Below the pieces are notes generated by a model. The model was not told the DNA's origin, searched no databases, and was given only the letters and a program-made list of their open reading frames with translations. A program made the position numbers and the translations under genes. Below, piece by piece: positions 26,698 through 34,702 of a stretch of 63,957 nucleotides of DNA (positions are counted from its first letter, which is position 1; each line of letters begins with the position of its first letter). Source of the DNA: SAR202 cluster bacterium (GTDB lineage: Bacteria > Chloroflexota > Dehalococcoidia > Lucifugimonadales > UBA826); NCBI GenBank assembly GCA_009392815.1, contig VFFS01000057.1, forward strand, positions 1 to 63,957, written 5' to 3'.

Positions 26698-27582
26698 TTA
26701 CTTGTTGGGAGTGATGATAATTCCGTCAGATGACAATATCACTTTTGCTTTTTCTTGGATTCCTGAATGACTTAACAAATCTCGTGGGATTTGTATTCTT
26801 CCGTTGCCGTCGACTAACACAAATTCTTCTAATTCCTGATTGGTATCCGATATTCCAGAAATACTGCTGTACTGTTCACTGCGCTTTATTTCCGTAGAAG
26901 TTTTCCCATCACGTATAAGGACTACTCTGCCTACTTTGTAAGCAATATCAGGATCATGGGTGACTATCAGTATGGTGGTTTCCAATTCCCTATTTACAAC
27001 GCCCAATAGGTCTAGAATTTCCGAAGCTGTTTTATCGTCCAACTCTCCGGTTGGTTCATCGGCCAATAATAGCTTGGGGTTGTTCGATAACGCGACCGCT
27101 ATGGCAACTCTCTGCTGTTCCCCACCTGAAAGCTTATCTGGAGTGTGCTTAGCTCGATCAGATAAACCAACAAGGTCAAGAAGTTCAGAGGCTCTTCTAT
27201 CCCTACTCTCTTCTGCCTCATTTGTTAGCATCATTGGTAACCTTACGTTCTCAATGGCTGTTAAATAAGGAAAGAGATTTCTGTTTGTTTGCTGCCATAT
27301 GAAGCCGACTTCTGATCGACGATACTCTTCAATATCTTTGGAATGCATCTGCAATAAATTGCGAGTACCAACGAATATACTTCCTGCCGATGGATGATCG
27401 TATCCTGCCAGGATATTTAGTAGGGTGCTCTTTCCGCTGCCGCTAGCCCCAACAATAGCTACCACTTCACCCTGTCGCACCTTAAGGTCTAAGCCTCTCA
27501 AGGCAACCACTTCGAGATCTTCTATTTTATAAATCTTGAAAATGTCTTCACAAATAATGTGAAATGGCTTCAATGTATCCAA
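26698..27582 (-). CDS. ABC transporter ATP-binding protein with AbrB-like C-terminal tail
   Basis: A 294-residue protein. Residues 1 to about 225 form an ABC ATPase: Walker A GASGSGKS (45-52), Q-loop FIWQQTNRNL, signature LSGGEQQRVAIAVAL, Walker B LLLADEPTGELDD, H-loop VTHD. Residues 253-294 resemble a SpoVT-AbrB swapped-hairpin element: FVLVDGNGRIQIPRDLL, then a short helix, then VILSSDGIIITP. Such elements bind DNA in AbrB and MazE; on an ABC subunit it could dimerise or touch a partner or the palindromes just downstream. No permease gene is present. The 115 bases upstream hold no gene. Confidence 0.9.
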   Translation of the reverse strand: MDTLKPFHIICEDIFKIYKIEDLEVVALRGLDLKVRQGEVVAIVGASGSGKSTLLNILAGYDHPSAGSIFVGTRNLLQMHSKDIEEYRRSEVGFIWQQTNRNLFPYLTAIENVRLPMMLTNEAEESRDRRASELLDLVGLSDRAKHTPDKLSGGEQQRVAIAVALSNNPKLLLADEPTGELDDKTASEILDLLGVVNRELETTILIVTHDPDIAYKVGRVVLIRDGKTSTEIKRSEQYSSISGISDTNQELEEFVLVDGNGRIQIPRDLLSHSGIQEKAKVILSSDGIIITPNK

Positions 27583-27697
27583 TTTAATTTGGCCTCACTC
27601 AAAACGAGGAAATGCACATTCAGACTTGATCACAGTCTCGACTTGATTGAATAACTAGAGAATGGGCTCGCGATTATCTCTGATTGACTCTTAACTA

Positions 27698-28822
27698 TTA
27701 CAGTCCAATTATCTCAGCCACTTTATCAAGATGTAAATCGGAATCCCCAAAAGCTAATTCAGCTGCTTTAGCTCTTCTGGAATAAAGCTGCATGTTGTGC
27801 TCTTTTGTGAACCCTATGGCACCGTGCGATTGGTGCCCTAAAGCGCATACTCTTTTATAAGAGTCACTCACCCATGCTTTGGCCATAGCTACTTCTCGGT
27901 CAGCTGGTAATCCTTCAGACAACATCCATGCTGCTTGGTAAGTGATAAATTTAGCCCCTTCCACATCAGTTGCCATGTTTGCACAGTGATGTTGGATTGC
28001 CTGAAATGTTCCAATCGGTCTTCCGAATTGTGTCCGCTGCTTTGCATATTCCACAGTCATGTCGAGAACGGACTGTCCTCCACCAGACATCTCTGCACAC
28101 TTACCTATTGCACCCCATTTGAGAACCTTTTCAATTGTTTTCCAGCCTTGATTCTTCTCACCTAAAAGAGATGATGAAGAGACACTCACGTTGTCGAAAC
28201 TTACCTCCGATTGTCTATCTGATGCGATTGTTTTCAATAGAGTCTGGTTAACTCCATTTGTCTGAGATGAGACGATAAAAAGGCTTATGTCGTTTTCCCC
28301 GCTGCCGGTCCTTGCGGCAACGACAATGTAGTCAGAAACATGGGCATTTGGGACGAATAATTTTGTTCCGTTCAGGGTATAGTCATCCCCGTTTTCAGTT
28401 GCTGATAACTGTATTCCTTCAGCATCCCAGCGACCACTTGGTTCATTTAGAGCAAGAGTAACAATTATTTGTCCTTCAGCTAATCGAGGCAAATATTCCT
28501 GTTTCTGTTCTTCTGTTCCAGAGTCCATAATAGACATACCACCAAGCACCACATTAGAAAAATATGGACCAGGCAACATATAACGTCCCATCTCTTCCAA
28601 AAGAATTGCCAGATCTTGGAATTCCAATTCAACTCCCCCATATTTCTCGGGGATTATTAGTCCTAACCAGCCTTGTTCAGCTAGTTTCTGCCACATTTCA
28701 GATGTGTATCCATTCTCATCCTCTTCCATCTCCCTTACATAAGTGTCAGGGCATTCCGCCTCAAGGAATTCCTGGGCAGAGTTTTTTAGCATTTGTTGAG
28801 CTTCGTTCAATCCTAAATCCAT
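27698..28822 (-). CDS. Acyl-CoA dehydrogenase family protein
   Basis: A 374-residue FAD enzyme that introduces a trans double bond at C2-C3 of an acyl-CoA. The N-terminal helical domain contains LAEQGWLGLIIPEKYGG, the middle has VTLALNEPSG with substrate and FAD contacts, and the C-terminal helices include QRTQFGRPIGTFQAIQH. The C-terminus lacks the TSEIQRN motif of the two downstream-paired genes, so it is a different subfamily. The ATG at 28822 matches the domain start; a longer frame from a TTG at 28855 is less likely. It is third in a minus-strand series of three such genes. Confidence 0.9.
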   Translation of the reverse strand: MDLGLNEAQQMLKNSAQEFLEAECPDTYVREMEEDENGYTSEMWQKLAEQGWLGLIIPEKYGGVELEFQDLAILLEEMGRYMLPGPYFSNVVLGGMSIMDSGTEEQKQEYLPRLAEGQIIVTLALNEPSGRWDAEGIQLSATENGDDYTLNGTKLFVPNAHVSDYIVVAARTGSGENDISLFIVSSQTNGVNQTLLKTIASDRQSEVSFDNVSVSSSSLLGEKNQGWKTIEKVLKWGAIGKCAEMSGGGQSVLDMTVEYAKQRTQFGRPIGTFQAIQHHCANMATDVEGAKFITYQAAWMLSEGLPADREVAMAKAWVSDSYKRVCALGHQSHGAIGFTKEHNMQLYSRRAKAAELAFGDSDLHLDKVAEIIGL

Positions 28823-28875
28823 ATCACTTATTTCCCTTTTGGTTCGTTCGATCAAACATTATGTTTATAAAAGCA

Positions 28876-30048
28876 CTAACCCCTCGGGAGTCCTAGGCCT
28901 CTCTGGGCTACTACATTTCTTTGTATCTCTGATGTGCCGGCAGCAACCATCCCGCCAAATGATCTCAGCCAAGCGTTTTCAATTCGGCCTTGCAATGGTG
29001 CCCATTTGGAGCCAGGGTCTAGCTGCCCATGTAACCCCATCATCTTTACGCCAAACCCATAAAGTCGATTCATCATTTCCGTTCCGTATACTTTTGTTAT
29101 CGAGGCCTCCATGTTGGGGATTTGACCTTGACTTTGCATCCATGCCACGTTGTAGCACATGAGCCGGGCTGTCTCAATCTGAACAGCCAGATCCGCTAGC
29201 TCTCTCCGTATGACAGGATCTGTAGATAGCGGGGTCCCATTTTTCTGATTCTCTTTTGCAAATTCAACTAGGTCTTCCAGTATCCGTTTGGCCCTAGCTG
29301 GCCTGTCTACACCTGATCGCTCAAAATCTAGTAGAGCCGCTCCCACATACCAGCCTCTATTAAGCTCCCCCACGAGGTTTTTCTTAGGGACTCTGACATT
29401 ATCGAAGGTAACGAGTCCTCTATAGGCCTCCCACATCATTGGAATGCGCTCTACAGTGACACCATCTGTTTCGAGTTCGGAAAGTACGAAACTGATTCCA
29501 CGATGTTTTGGAGCGTCAGGGTCGGTTCGAACCAACATAAACATCCAGTCAGAACCCGCATGGGCGGAATTCCAGATTTTGGAACCGCTTACGACAAAGT
29601 CATCCCCATCCTCTACTGCTTTTGTTTGTAGAGATGCCAAGTCAGAACCGGAGTCCGGTTCTGAGTAGCCTTGAGACCAATTGATTTCTGCATTGGCAAT
29701 TTTTGGCAGGAATTGTTCTTTCTGTTCATCAGTTCCGTACAACATTAGTATTGGGCCTACCATCCTCACCCCAGCATCACCCGCCGGTATACCCCGATAC
29801 GCCATCTCTTCGTTAAAGACTACCTGTCTCATATGTGTTGCTGATTGGCCACCATATTCGGTAGGCCACGCCATTGTCAGCCACCCCTGTTCTCCAAGTT
29901 TCTTTTTAAATTCCATCACTTTGATGGAATCTACCTCGTCCTCAGCGTCAAGATCTTCCTTACGCCAGTCCCATGGAAGCTCTTTTTCTATGAACTCCTT
30001 AACTTCTGATCTGAATTCTTCTTCGACGTTGTCGAACTTGAAATCCAT
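28876..30048 (-). CDS. Acyl-CoA dehydrogenase family protein
   Basis: A 390-residue acyl-CoA dehydrogenase. GYSEPDSGSDLASLQTKA is the FAD/substrate segment, GSKIWNSAHAGSDWMF follows, and the C-terminal MVAAGTSEIQRNVVAQRGL closes the flavin site. It is a clear paralogue of the next gene upstream: long identical blocks (QGYSEPxSGSDLASLQT, NRGWYVGAxLLDFERSGVD) show a tandem duplication. Acyl chain preference cannot be predicted. It starts 24 bases after its neighbour. Confidence 0.93.
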   Translation of the reverse strand: MDFKFDNVEEEFRSEVKEFIEKELPWDWRKEDLDAEDEVDSIKVMEFKKKLGEQGWLTMAWPTEYGGQSATHMRQVVFNEEMAYRGIPAGDAGVRMVGPILMLYGTDEQKEQFLPKIANAEINWSQGYSEPDSGSDLASLQTKAVEDGDDFVVSGSKIWNSAHAGSDWMFMLVRTDPDAPKHRGISFVLSELETDGVTVERIPMMWEAYRGLVTFDNVRVPKKNLVGELNRGWYVGAALLDFERSGVDRPARAKRILEDLVEFAKENQKNGTPLSTDPVIRRELADLAVQIETARLMCYNVAWMQSQGQIPNMEASITKVYGTEMMNRLYGFGVKMMGLHGQLDPGSKWAPLQGRIENAWLRSFGGMVAAGTSEIQRNVVAQRGLGLPRG

Positions 30049-30072
30049 TTTTCCCCCCTGTGTGGTTGAAGG

Positions 30073-31242
30073 CTAGCCTCTTGGTAGGCCAAGTCCTCTG
30101 GTAGCTATAATATTTCTTTGTATTTCTGACGTGCCCGCTTGAATGGTTTGAGAGACGTCTGTCAAATACATGTGTTCCACTTTACCTTCGAGCGGTGCGT
30201 GCTTCGACCCGGGTTCCAACTGGCCGTGCATCCCGAGCATATGCATTCCTGTTTCACTCACATGTTGTTGAAGCTCTGTTCCGAGAACTTTGCCCATTGA
30301 TGCTTCTTTATTTGGAACGAGCCCTTGTCCTTGCATCCAGGCTATGTTGTATGAGATGAGCTTGCTTACCTCCACCTCGATTGCCAGATCAGATAGCCGA
30401 TTTCTTGTAACGGGATCGTTTGCAAGCAAAACGCCATTTTTGGAGTTGGTTTTGGCAAATTCAACTAGTTCTTCAAGTGTACGTTTTGCCCCGGCCGAAT
30501 AATCAACGCCTGAGCGTTCAAAATCCAAGAGAGTTGCCCCTACGTACCATCCCCTGTTTTGTTCGCCGACCAAATTTTTCTTAGGAATTCTGACGTCCTC
30601 GAAGGTCACCATATTGAAACTGTGGTCTCCAGCCATGTTTATGATGGGATTTACGGTTATCCCTGGGGTGTTCATATCGCATAGTAAAAAGCTGATTCCC
30701 CTATGTTTAGGAGCGTCAGGGTCTGTTCTTGTTAATACCATTATATGGTCAGCTCGGTGAGCTCCAGATGTCCAAACTTTCGTGCCATTTACTACGAAAT
30801 CGTCGCCATCTTCAATTGCTCTTGTCTGTAGGGATGCTAGATCGGAGCCCGATTCCGGTTCTGAATACCCTTGGCACCATTGCACGTCACCCCTAGAAAC
30901 TGGTGGCAAAAACTGTTGTTTCTGATCCTCTGTCCCGTGAATCATTAACGTGGGAGCCATCATTTTGGTCCCGAACACATCTCTTCCTGGGGCGTTGTTA
31001 TATGACATTTCTTCTGCAAAGATGACCTGCATCATATGAGAGGCACTCTGGCCTCCATATTCTTCAGGCCATGCCATTGTTAGCCATCCTTTTTCTGCAA
31101 GCTTTCTTCTCATCTCCAAATTGAAAGCCCATTCAGAATCGGGATTGCTATCGCTACCGGGTCTAGCCGCAAGCTCTGTGTTAAGCCAACTTTTCAGTTC
31201 TTCTCTGAAAGCTTCTTCACTCTCTGAGAATTTAAAATTCAT
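30073..31242 (-). CDS. Acyl-CoA dehydrogenase family protein
   Basis: A 389-residue acyl-CoA dehydrogenase and tandem paralogue of the preceding entry. Shared motifs are LAEKGWLTMAWPEEYGGQSASHMMQV, GYSEPESGSDLASLQTRA and TIQAGTSEIQRNIIATRGLGLPRG. The ATG lies eight bases after GGGGGA. It sits 51 bases downstream of a small Lrp-type ligand-binding domain gene, so the four genes 31530-27698 may form one transcript. Confidence 0.93.
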   Translation of the reverse strand: MNFKFSESEEAFREELKSWLNTELAARPGSDSNPDSEWAFNLEMRRKLAEKGWLTMAWPEEYGGQSASHMMQVIFAEEMSYNNAPGRDVFGTKMMAPTLMIHGTEDQKQQFLPPVSRGDVQWCQGYSEPESGSDLASLQTRAIEDGDDFVVNGTKVWTSGAHRADHIMVLTRTDPDAPKHRGISFLLCDMNTPGITVNPIINMAGDHSFNMVTFEDVRIPKKNLVGEQNRGWYVGATLLDFERSGVDYSAGAKRTLEELVEFAKTNSKNGVLLANDPVTRNRLSDLAIEVEVSKLISYNIAWMQGQGLVPNKEASMGKVLGTELQQHVSETGMHMLGMHGQLEPGSKHAPLEGKVEHMYLTDVSQTIQAGTSEIQRNIIATRGLGLPRG

Positions 31243-31293
31243 TTTCGATCCCCCTATCTGGTCAGGTGATTAGAAAAAGTTCTGGATGTCTAT

Positions 31294-31530
31294 TTATCCT
31301 GTTACCGAAAGGCAAGTTACGGTTCTAACGATTCCTTGAATAGTGTGGATATCATTTGTAACCAACTCTCCAACTGATGGGAGGTCGTTGCAGGAAACTA
31401 TTGAGATTATGTCATAGGGGCCTGTCACGGCGTCCACATGGACTACATTATCTAATTTATTCAATGAATCAGAGACATCGTGTGTTTTACCTACGGCTGT
31501 TTCAATCAATATATACGCCTTAGTCGGCAT
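31294..31530 (-). CDS. Stand-alone Lrp/AsnC ligand-binding (RAM) domain protein
   Basis: A 78-residue protein that consists only of the RAM effector-binding domain of Lrp/AsnC regulators: AYILIETAVGKTHDVSDSL, then VDAVTGPYDIISIVS, then a last strand IVRTVTCLSV. No helix-turn-helix is present. Such single-domain proteins can oligomerise with full-length Lrp relatives or sense amino acids or other acids for an enzyme. It heads the acyl-CoA dehydrogenase row; a palindrome with an embedded -10 lies about 100 bases upstream. Confidence 0.88.
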   Translation of the reverse strand: MPTKAYILIETAVGKTHDVSDSLNKLDNVVHVDAVTGPYDIISIVSCNDLPSVGELVTNDIHTIQGIVRTVTCLSVTG

Positions 31531-31627
31531 GAATTTTTCTCCGTTCCCGGCAAGTCCGGGGTTAACTTTTGATCAAACAGGATATTGGAGCATTTTATTT
31601 TGGGCGTAGAATAGGTGTCAATTAAAG

Positions 31628-31642
31628 AGCGTATTATACGCT
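31628..31642. promoter_or_regulatory. Operator-like palindrome containing a minus-strand -10 box
   Basis: AGCGTA-TTA-TACGCT has perfect 6-base arms. Its minus-strand reading contains TATAAT (31633-31638), suitable as the -10 of the RAM-domain/acyl-CoA dehydrogenase genes; no good -35 is seen. A second TATAAT on the plus strand at 31688-31693 could serve the flavin reductase, also without a clear -35. The region 31531-31779 otherwise holds no gene. Confidence 0.5.
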
Positions 31643-31779
31643 TATTGAAGCTTATTTTAGATTTCATGGTCTGCCTGTGTTGGCAGTTATAATACAATCC
31701 TTTTCTATATCCTACATAAACATGAAATGGGAGCTTTATCTTTTAATCTCATTTTTATTATTTTTTTTGGGAGAGGGTT

Positions 31780-32253
31780 ATGAATGCGGATAAATTTCGG
31801 AGCGCCTGGGGAAATTTTGCAACGGGAGTATCTCTTGTAACCACAACAGAAGGGGACGGATCTGTGCACGGAATGACGGCTAATGGCATAGCATCGATTT
31901 CTTTAGAACCAATGCTGTCAATGGTATCGGTTGGCCATAAAGCAAATTCATACTCCATCATAAAAGAAACCGGCAGATTCGGAATTAATATATTAACGGA
32001 GCAACAGAGAATAATCGGGGAATTTTACGCCAAGTCCAATAATGAGGGCGAGACGGCTCCAGAAGCTATTTTCAAATTTACGGAAAATGGCACCCCTCTT
32101 CTTGAAGGATCTTTATCATCTATCGGCTGCAAAGTAGTGAGTATACATGTAGAAGGTGATCACACTTTGTTCATTGGAGAAGTTGAATTCATTGAACTTG
32201 GGGAAGGAGAGCCCCTCCTTTTTTATCAAGGCAAATGGAAAACGTTTTCTTGA
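31780..32253 (+). CDS. Flavin reductase family protein
   Basis: A 157-residue flavin reductase-like domain protein. WGNFATGVSLVTTTEGDG and GMTANGIASISLEPMLSMVSV form the FMN-binding strands, followed by GRFGINILTEQQ. Enzymes of this family use NAD(P)H to supply reduced FMN or FAD to two-component monooxygenases. It is therefore a plausible partner for FMNH2-dependent LLM enzymes such as the one at the right end of the window or for the HsaA-like protein, though none is adjacent. GGGAGAGGG precedes the ATG. Confidence 0.9.
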   Translation: MNADKFRSAWGNFATGVSLVTTTEGDGSVHGMTANGIASISLEPMLSMVSVGHKANSYSIIKETGRFGINILTEQQRIIGEFYAKSNNEGETAPEAIFKFTENGTPLLEGSLSSIGCKVVSIHVEGDHTLFIGEVEFIELGEGEPLLFYQGKWKTFS

Positions 32254-32331
32254 CACTGGGCACGTTAGAACCTACTGCGCTGTTTTTACCCTAATAAACA
32301 CTGTTTTTGTGCTCATTTATAGCTAACGGTG

Positions 32332-32361
32332 TTGACAATCAATTTTTTACTGACTTACTAT
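32332..32361 (+). promoter_or_regulatory. Sigma-70-type promoter for groES-groEL
   Basis: TTGACA at 32332-32337 is followed after 18 bases by TACTAT (32356-32361), about 105 bases before groES. No CIRCE element (TTAGCACTC-N9-GAGTGCTAA) is present in 32254-32467, so HrcA control is not indicated here. Confidence 0.55.
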
Positions 32362-32467
32362 GAGTAGTGCGCCCATTTGCGAGGCGTCCTTTGACCTTTG
32401 ACGTTATGGTTATAGATAAAGTCGATTTCAAAGGCCTGAAACACAAGGAAGTAGGAGGTTCTAATTC

Positions 32468-32767
32468 ATGACTACGAAGGTAGCTTTCAAGCCGCTGGGT
32501 AATCGTGTAGTGATTGAGCCCTCAGAAGGGGAAGAACAGGTTAGTGCTGGGGGAATATATATTCCAGACACTGCCAAAGAGAAGCCCCAGGAAGGGACTA
32601 TAGTTGCAGCAGGCCCGGGTAGATTAACTGACGATGGCAACAGGGTTCCTATGGAACTTGAAGTCGGCGACACGGTTGTTTACTCAAAGTATGCTGGCAC
32701 CGAGTACAAGGAAGGCGATACCGAATATCTTGTCTTGAGAGAGGACGATATTCTTTTTAAGAAATAA
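32468..32767 (+). CDS. groES: Co-chaperonin GroES
   Basis: The 99-residue co-chaperonin caps GroEL during folding. The typical [10 protein letters not shown] start, mobile-loop region around residues 18-33 ([15 protein letters not shown]) and [15 protein letters not shown] are present. AGGAGG precedes the ATG by seven bases. groEL begins 48 bases after its stop. Confidence 0.97.
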   Translation: MTTKVAFKPLGNRVVIEPSEGEEQVSAGGIYIPDTAKEKPQEGTIVAAGPGRLTDDGNRVPMELEVGDTVVYSKYAGTEYKEGDTEYLVLREDDILFKK

Positions 32768-32815
32768 AACCAACATTTTTTTGATCTTTAAACAAGGTAT
32801 TTTTAGGAGGAAGTA

Positions 32816-34426
32816 ATGGCTAAACAGCTTACTTTCAGTGAAGAGGCTAGGGCCGCGATGAAGCGCGGCATAGATACAATGGCTGACACGGTTGGCGTCA
32901 CTCTTGGCCCAAGGGGCAGGAATGTGGTTCTGGACAAGAAGTTCGGACCTCCTCAAGTTTGCAGTGACGGCGTAACCATAGCCAAAGAAATAGAACTCGA
33001 GGATCCTTTTGAGAATATGGGAGCACAGCTTCTCAAAGAGGCTGCCAGCAAGACGAACGATGTAGCCGGTGATGGAACCACTACAGCTACTGTCCTTGCA
33101 CAAGCAATCATCCACGAAGGATTTAAGAATATAGCGGCTGGCGCGAATCCTATGGCAATAAAGCGAGGAATCGATAAGTCAGTTGAGACCTTGCGGTCAG
33201 CTGTTCAAGATATGTCCACCTCTGTTGAGGGCAGGGTCCAGATTGGGCAAGTTGCCTCTCTGTCTGCACATGACGAAGAGATGGGCAATCTTATAGCTGA
33301 TGTTATGGAAAAGGTCGGAAAAGACGGTGTTATTACTGTAGAGGAATCCAAAGGGCTCGATTACGAGCAAGAATTTGTTGAAGGCATGCAGATAGACCGG
33401 GGATATATCTCTCCTTACTTCATCTCAGACCAGGATAGAATGGAGTCTTCGATTGAGGATCCGTATATTCTTATTACTGATAAGAAGGTATCTGCTGTTT
33501 CAGATTTGCTCCCAGCTCTAGAAAAAATACTTCAGATAGCTAAGAACGTGGTGGTGATTGCTGAGGATGTGGAAGGGGAGGCTCTTGCAACTTTGGTTGT
33601 CAATAAGCTTCGAGGGACACTTAATGTTTTGGCTGTCAAAGCCCCAGGGTTTGGTGACCGCCGGAAAGCGATGTTGGAAGACATGGCGATATTGACCGGT
33701 GGGATAGTCATCAGTGAAGAAGTCGGAAGAAAGCTCGATTCAGTCACGGTTGAAGATCTTGGTAGAGCTCGCAGAGTAGTTTCAAGCAAAGAAGAGACGA
33801 CCTTCGTCGAAGGACATGGCGATGAAAGCCAAATTTCTGGCAGGATCAACCAGATCAGAGCGCAGATAGAGGAAACAACCTCCGACTTCGATAGAGAAAA
33901 GCTTCAAGAAAGGCTAGCAAAACTGTCTGGAGGCGTTGCAATCATCAAGGTGGGAGCAGCCACAGAGGTTGAGCTTAAGGAAAAGAAGAATAGAGTCGAA
34001 GATGCCCTCTCTGCGACAAGAGCAGCCGTGGAAGAAGGAATTGTCCCGGGTGGAGGACTCGCATTGATCAGGGCCCGACAGGCCCTCGAGGGAGTGACTC
34101 TGAATGGTGATGAGCAAACTGGGGTAAATATCCTCAAGGCAGCTCTCGTGAAGCCTCTGATGTTGATTTCAGAGAATACAGGAGTATCAGGGGAAGTTAT
34201 TCTTGACGGCACCCTTAAAGGTGACGGTGACTATGGTTACGATGCCGAAACTGGCGAGTACGGTAACCTTCTGGAAATTGGAATTATGGACCCGGCGAAG
34301 GTAACCAGGGCTGCTATTGAAAATGCCTCTAGCGTTGCAGCAATGGTCCTCACTACAGAGTCTTTGATTAGTGATATACCACAACCTGAGGCAGCGGCTC
34401 CTGCCATGCCTCCTATGGACTACTAA
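32816..34426 (+). CDS. groEL: Chaperonin GroEL
   Basis: The 536-residue chaperonin subunit. [16 protein letters not shown] and [13 protein letters not shown] bind ATP, and GGGLALIRA and [12 protein letters not shown] are in the equatorial domain. The tail is short and ends APAMPPMDY, without the GGM repeats of many GroELs. AGGAGG stands five bases before the ATG. The gene is followed by a strong terminator, so groES-groEL forms a complete two-gene operon. Confidence 0.98.
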   Translation: MAKQLTFSEEARAAMKRGIDTMADTVGVTLGPRGRNVVLDKKFGPPQVCSDGVTIAKEIELEDPFENMGAQLLKEAASKTNDVAGDGTTTATVLAQAIIHEGFKNIAAGANPMAIKRGIDKSVETLRSAVQDMSTSVEGRVQIGQVASLSAHDEEMGNLIADVMEKVGKDGVITVEESKGLDYEQEFVEGMQIDRGYISPYFISDQDRMESSIEDPYILITDKKVSAVSDLLPALEKILQIAKNVVVIAEDVEGEALATLVVNKLRGTLNVLAVKAPGFGDRRKAMLEDMAILTGGIVISEEVGRKLDSVTVEDLGRARRVVSSKEETTFVEGHGDESQISGRINQIRAQIEETTSDFDREKLQERLAKLSGGVAIIKVGAATEVELKEKKNRVEDALSATRAAVEEGIVPGGGLALIRARQALEGVTLNGDEQTGVNILKAALVKPLMLISENTGVSGEVILDGTLKGDGDYGYDAETGEYGNLLEIGIMDPAKVTRAAIENASSVAAMVLTTESLISDIPQPEAAAPAMPPMDY

Positions 34427-34458
34427 ATTTAGAATTTTTTAGTTAGCCCGAAACTCAA

Positions 34459-34493
34459 GGGCCCTGTGCCACCTGGCACAGGGCCCTTTTTTT
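34459..34493 (+). terminator. Strong intrinsic terminator of the groESL operon
   Basis: GGGCCCTGTGCC and GGCACAGGGCCC form a perfect 12-bp stem with an ACCT loop, directly followed by seven T residues. This is the clearest terminator in the window. The following 34494-34702 contains no gene that I can support. Confidence 0.95.
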
Positions 34494-34702
34494 ATAACAC
34501 TCCGATCTAAACTCAAGGTCACTTTCTTGTGATTAAGCTAAGCCTCCGCTTAACTCAACCATTTAGATTGTAAAAAATCTAAATTATTTACTGCTCGGCT
34601 ACCTTGCACGATAGCCATCATGCAGCACTATAATCAAACTATCCCTTTTTCAGACCGGGCAGTCTTAGTAAAAAGTGGAAATTACCATTCGGGCAGGTAA
34701 CT

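Noticed and set aside
32254-32467. CIRCE heat-shock operator before groES
   Set aside because: No TTAGCACTC/GAGTGCTAA pair is present; only an ordinary promoter was found.
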